Source: Deltaproteobacteria bacterium (GTDB taxonomy: Bacteria; Desulfobacterota; Syntrophia; Syntrophales; UBA5619). Taken from it: a stretch of DNA of 16,059 nt. Each line of letters begins with the position of its first letter. The stretch's first letter is position 1. The translations under genes were made by a program, and so were the position numbers. The notes beneath the pieces are model-generated. The model worked only from the letters and a program-made list of their open reading frames with translations, did not search any database and had not been told where the DNA came from. Where the stretch lies: the NCBI GenBank assembly GCA_023487865.1, contig JAMDBG010000111.1:1-16059 (forward strand), read 5' to 3'. Below, one piece after another: positions 14,751 to 16,059 of the stretch.

Positions 14751-15665
14751 TCAAAGCCTGATGAGATCCTCATGTGCCTCTTCGTGGGGGTTGATGTGGA
14801 TCATTACGTCTCCGACATTCGGAAAGTGCTCGAACAGAGTCCGTTTGACCGCGACGGAAACGGCATGGGACTCTTTCACCGTCATTGCCGGATCCATGTC
14901 CAGCTTCAGATCGATGATCAGGTATTGCCCGGATCGCCGGCACCGGATCTCGTGAACGTGGTCGATGCCGGGCACCCTCTCCGCCATGGTTCCGACCGCG
15001 ACGATCCAATCCCGGGGCGGTTGCCCGTCCATCAGGTCGTGGGTCGCGCCGAGAAGGATCTTCCCGCCGATGTAGAAGATGAAGATGGCGGTCAGGACCG
15101 CTGCCAGGGGATCCATCAGCGTCGCTCCGAAGAACGCGCCCCCGACGCCGATCAGCGTGGCGACGGAGGTGAGGGCATCCTTGCGGTGATCCTTGGCGAC
15201 GGCATCCACTGCCGGGCTTTCCAGCCTCCCGGCCACGGACCGGGTATAGCGGTAGAGCGTCTCCTTGACGACGATGGTGGCCAAGGCGGCGAGAACCGCA
15301 ATCAACCGCGGTTCGACGGAACTTCCTTCCATTATGGTCATGATCGACCGGTAGAGTATCCCTCCGCCTGTGGCGAGGATGACCAAGGAAACCATAATGG
15401 CGGCAATGCTCTCGGCTTTTCCGTGACCATAGGGGTGCTTTTGGTCGAAGGGCTTCCGCCCGATCTTGAGAGCGATCATTGTGGAGAGCATTGCCGCTAA
15501 ATCGCACGCGCTTTCCAACCCGTCAGCAAAGACCGCCTCGGAACGGCCGAAACAACCGGCCAGCAGCTTCATGACCATCAGCCCGGCGTTGATCCAGATG
15601 CCGACGGCAACGGCTTGGTCCGCCACGCAGAATCGCGCGGTTCTGTCTGGTGATAATGGAGTCAT
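14751..15665 (-). CDS. Cation diffusion facilitator (CDF) family metal efflux pump
   Basis: Proton-coupled exporter of divalent metal ions (Zn, Co, Cd, Fe or Mn). It has 304 residues, the family's usual length, with six predicted helices and a C-terminal cytoplasmic domain (about 218-304). Family landmarks: ADGLESACD in helix 2 (D48, D55), HPYGHGKAES (77-86) and HRKDALTS in helix 5 (H160, D163). The last two metal-site positions fit known CDF proteins, but metal choice cannot be read reliably. The tail carries further His/Glu residues (INPHEEAHED). I choose the ATG at 15665, 8 bp after the upstream stop; the frame continues to 15815 but the extra part overlaps the upstream gene and is not family-like. 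It is co-transcribed with the His-rich membrane protein gene. Confidence 0.93.
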   Translation of the reverse strand: MTPLSPDRTARFCVADQAVAVGIWINAGLMVMKLLAGCFGRSEAVFADGLESACDLAAMLSTMIALKIGRKPFDQKHPYGHGKAESIAAIMVSLVILATGGGILYRSIMTIMEGSSVEPRLIAVLAALATIVVKETLYRYTRSVAGRLESPAVDAVAKDHRKDALTSVATLIGVGGAFFGATLMDPLAAVLTAIFIFYIGGKILLGATHDLMDGQPPRDWIVAVGTMAERVPGIDHVHEIRCRRSGQYLIIDLKLDMDPAMTVKESHAVSVAVKRTLFEHFPNVGDVMIHINPHEEAHEDLIRL

Positions 15666-15673
15666 CTCTCGCA

Positions 15674-16015
15674 CTACTTGCCTGCGCCTTCCCATATTTT
15701 CTGTAGTAAAGGCGTAAGCGTCTCCAGGATGCCCTTGATCCCCTTCTGTTCCAGCACCGTTCCGACAGTGGAAAGGGCCGGGACGAAATATAATAGAAGG
15801 GTGACAAGGAGCCATATTCCCAGTGCACCGATGACCAGGAGCGTCAACACAATGCCGGCAAGAAGCGCTTTGTTGCGGAGGACCTTCTGTGCCAGGTTCA
15901 ACAGCGGATTATAATAACCATGCTTTTCACCACCATACCCGGCGTGGTGACGATCATGGCCACAATGATCGGTCGGCCTTTTGCGTCTGGATCCTTCAAA
16001 TAAGTCGTCGTGCAT
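15674..16015 (-). CDS. Small His-rich single-pass membrane protein preceding the CDF pump
   Basis: I do not recognise a named family. In 113 residues there is an N-terminal stretch rich in potential metal ligands (DHCGHDRHH, residues 16-24, plus H2 and H32; six His and one Cys in the first 32), then one long hydrophobic helix (about 50-78) and an amphipathic C-terminal segment (LEQKGIKGILETL). No signal-peptidase site is apparent, so it should stay in the inner membrane. AAAGGA lies 7 nt before the ATG at 16015, and its stop is 8 bp before the CDF start. The pairing suggests that it delivers metal ions to, or buffers them for, the pump; this is inference. Confidence 0.75.
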   Translation of the reverse strand: MHDDLFEGSRRKRPTDHCGHDRHHAGYGGEKHGYYNPLLNLAQKVLRNKALLAGIVLTLLVIGALGIWLLVTLLLYFVPALSTVGTVLEQKGIKGILETLTPLLQKIWEGAGK

Positions 16016-16059
16016 GTTCGGTCCTTTCTCTGCAAGAATCGGTCGAGGAGGTCACGGAG

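Noticed and set aside
14770..15507. 245-codon minus-strand frame inside the CDF gene
   Set aside because: Arg/His/Pro-rich shadow translation typical of high-GC coding DNA; the CDF frame is unmistakable.
16016..16059. Possible end of an upstream minus-strand gene, perhaps a MerR regulator
   Set aside because: Only 44 bases are present; one frame reads like a helical C-terminus (LRDLLDRFLQRKD) but stays open far into the His-rich gene, so nothing can be claimed.

Overview
The window reads like chromosomal DNA of a GC-rich, Gram-negative anaerobe, most likely a Desulfobacterota ('deltaproteobacterial') lineage such as Syntrophia. This rests on gene content, not on a marker gene: a System II (CcsA-type) cytochrome c maturation gene, an apolipoprotein N-acyltransferase (so lipoproteins and an outer membrane), and a GcvH/LipA/LipM/Lpd lipoate cassette. 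I see no rRNA, tRNA, CRISPR array, phage gene or intact insertion sequence.

Left block, + strand (1-4349): the 3' end of ccsA, a terminator-like hairpin, then three exported or membrane proteins: a zinc-ribbon/SurA-N-like chaperone, a beta-propeller protein of unknown function, and a thioredoxin-CcdA (DsbD-like) fusion. Together they look like an envelope redox and cytochrome-folding cluster. A 319-bp gap without a recognisable gene separates this block from the convergent minus-strand genes.

Middle, - strand (4669-8329): gcvH, lipA, lipM and lpd, read in that order from a promoter with a perfect TATAAT box. This is a self-contained lipoate synthesis and use operon, but gcvT and gcvP are not in the window. 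Upstream of gcvH, 8330-9124 is gene-poor, partly AT-rich, and holds only a decayed-looking reading frame.

Right part, - strand (9125-16015): lnt overlaps a LysM-NlpC/P60 cell-wall hydrolase. Before them in transcription order is a three-gene operon: a NEW3-type Ig-like membrane protein, an ABC ATPase and a NosY-like ABC-2 permease. Before that is a pair encoding a His-rich membrane protein and a CDF cation-efflux pump.

The most interesting observation is the promoter in front of the NEW3-ABC operon (14659-14689). It has a TTGACT -35, a 19-bp spacer filled by an imperfect dyad (ACTCTATAG...ACAGGGT) and a TTTAGT -10. This is the architecture, and nearly the sequence, of promoters controlled by Pb/Cd/Zn-sensing MerR-family regulators (PbrR, CadR, ZntR type). 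With the CDF pump and His-rich protein next door, it suggests that the NEW3-ABC exporter, a widespread but poorly understood type, is a metal-inducible efflux or envelope-defence system here. No MerR-family gene is visible, so the regulator must lie elsewhere.
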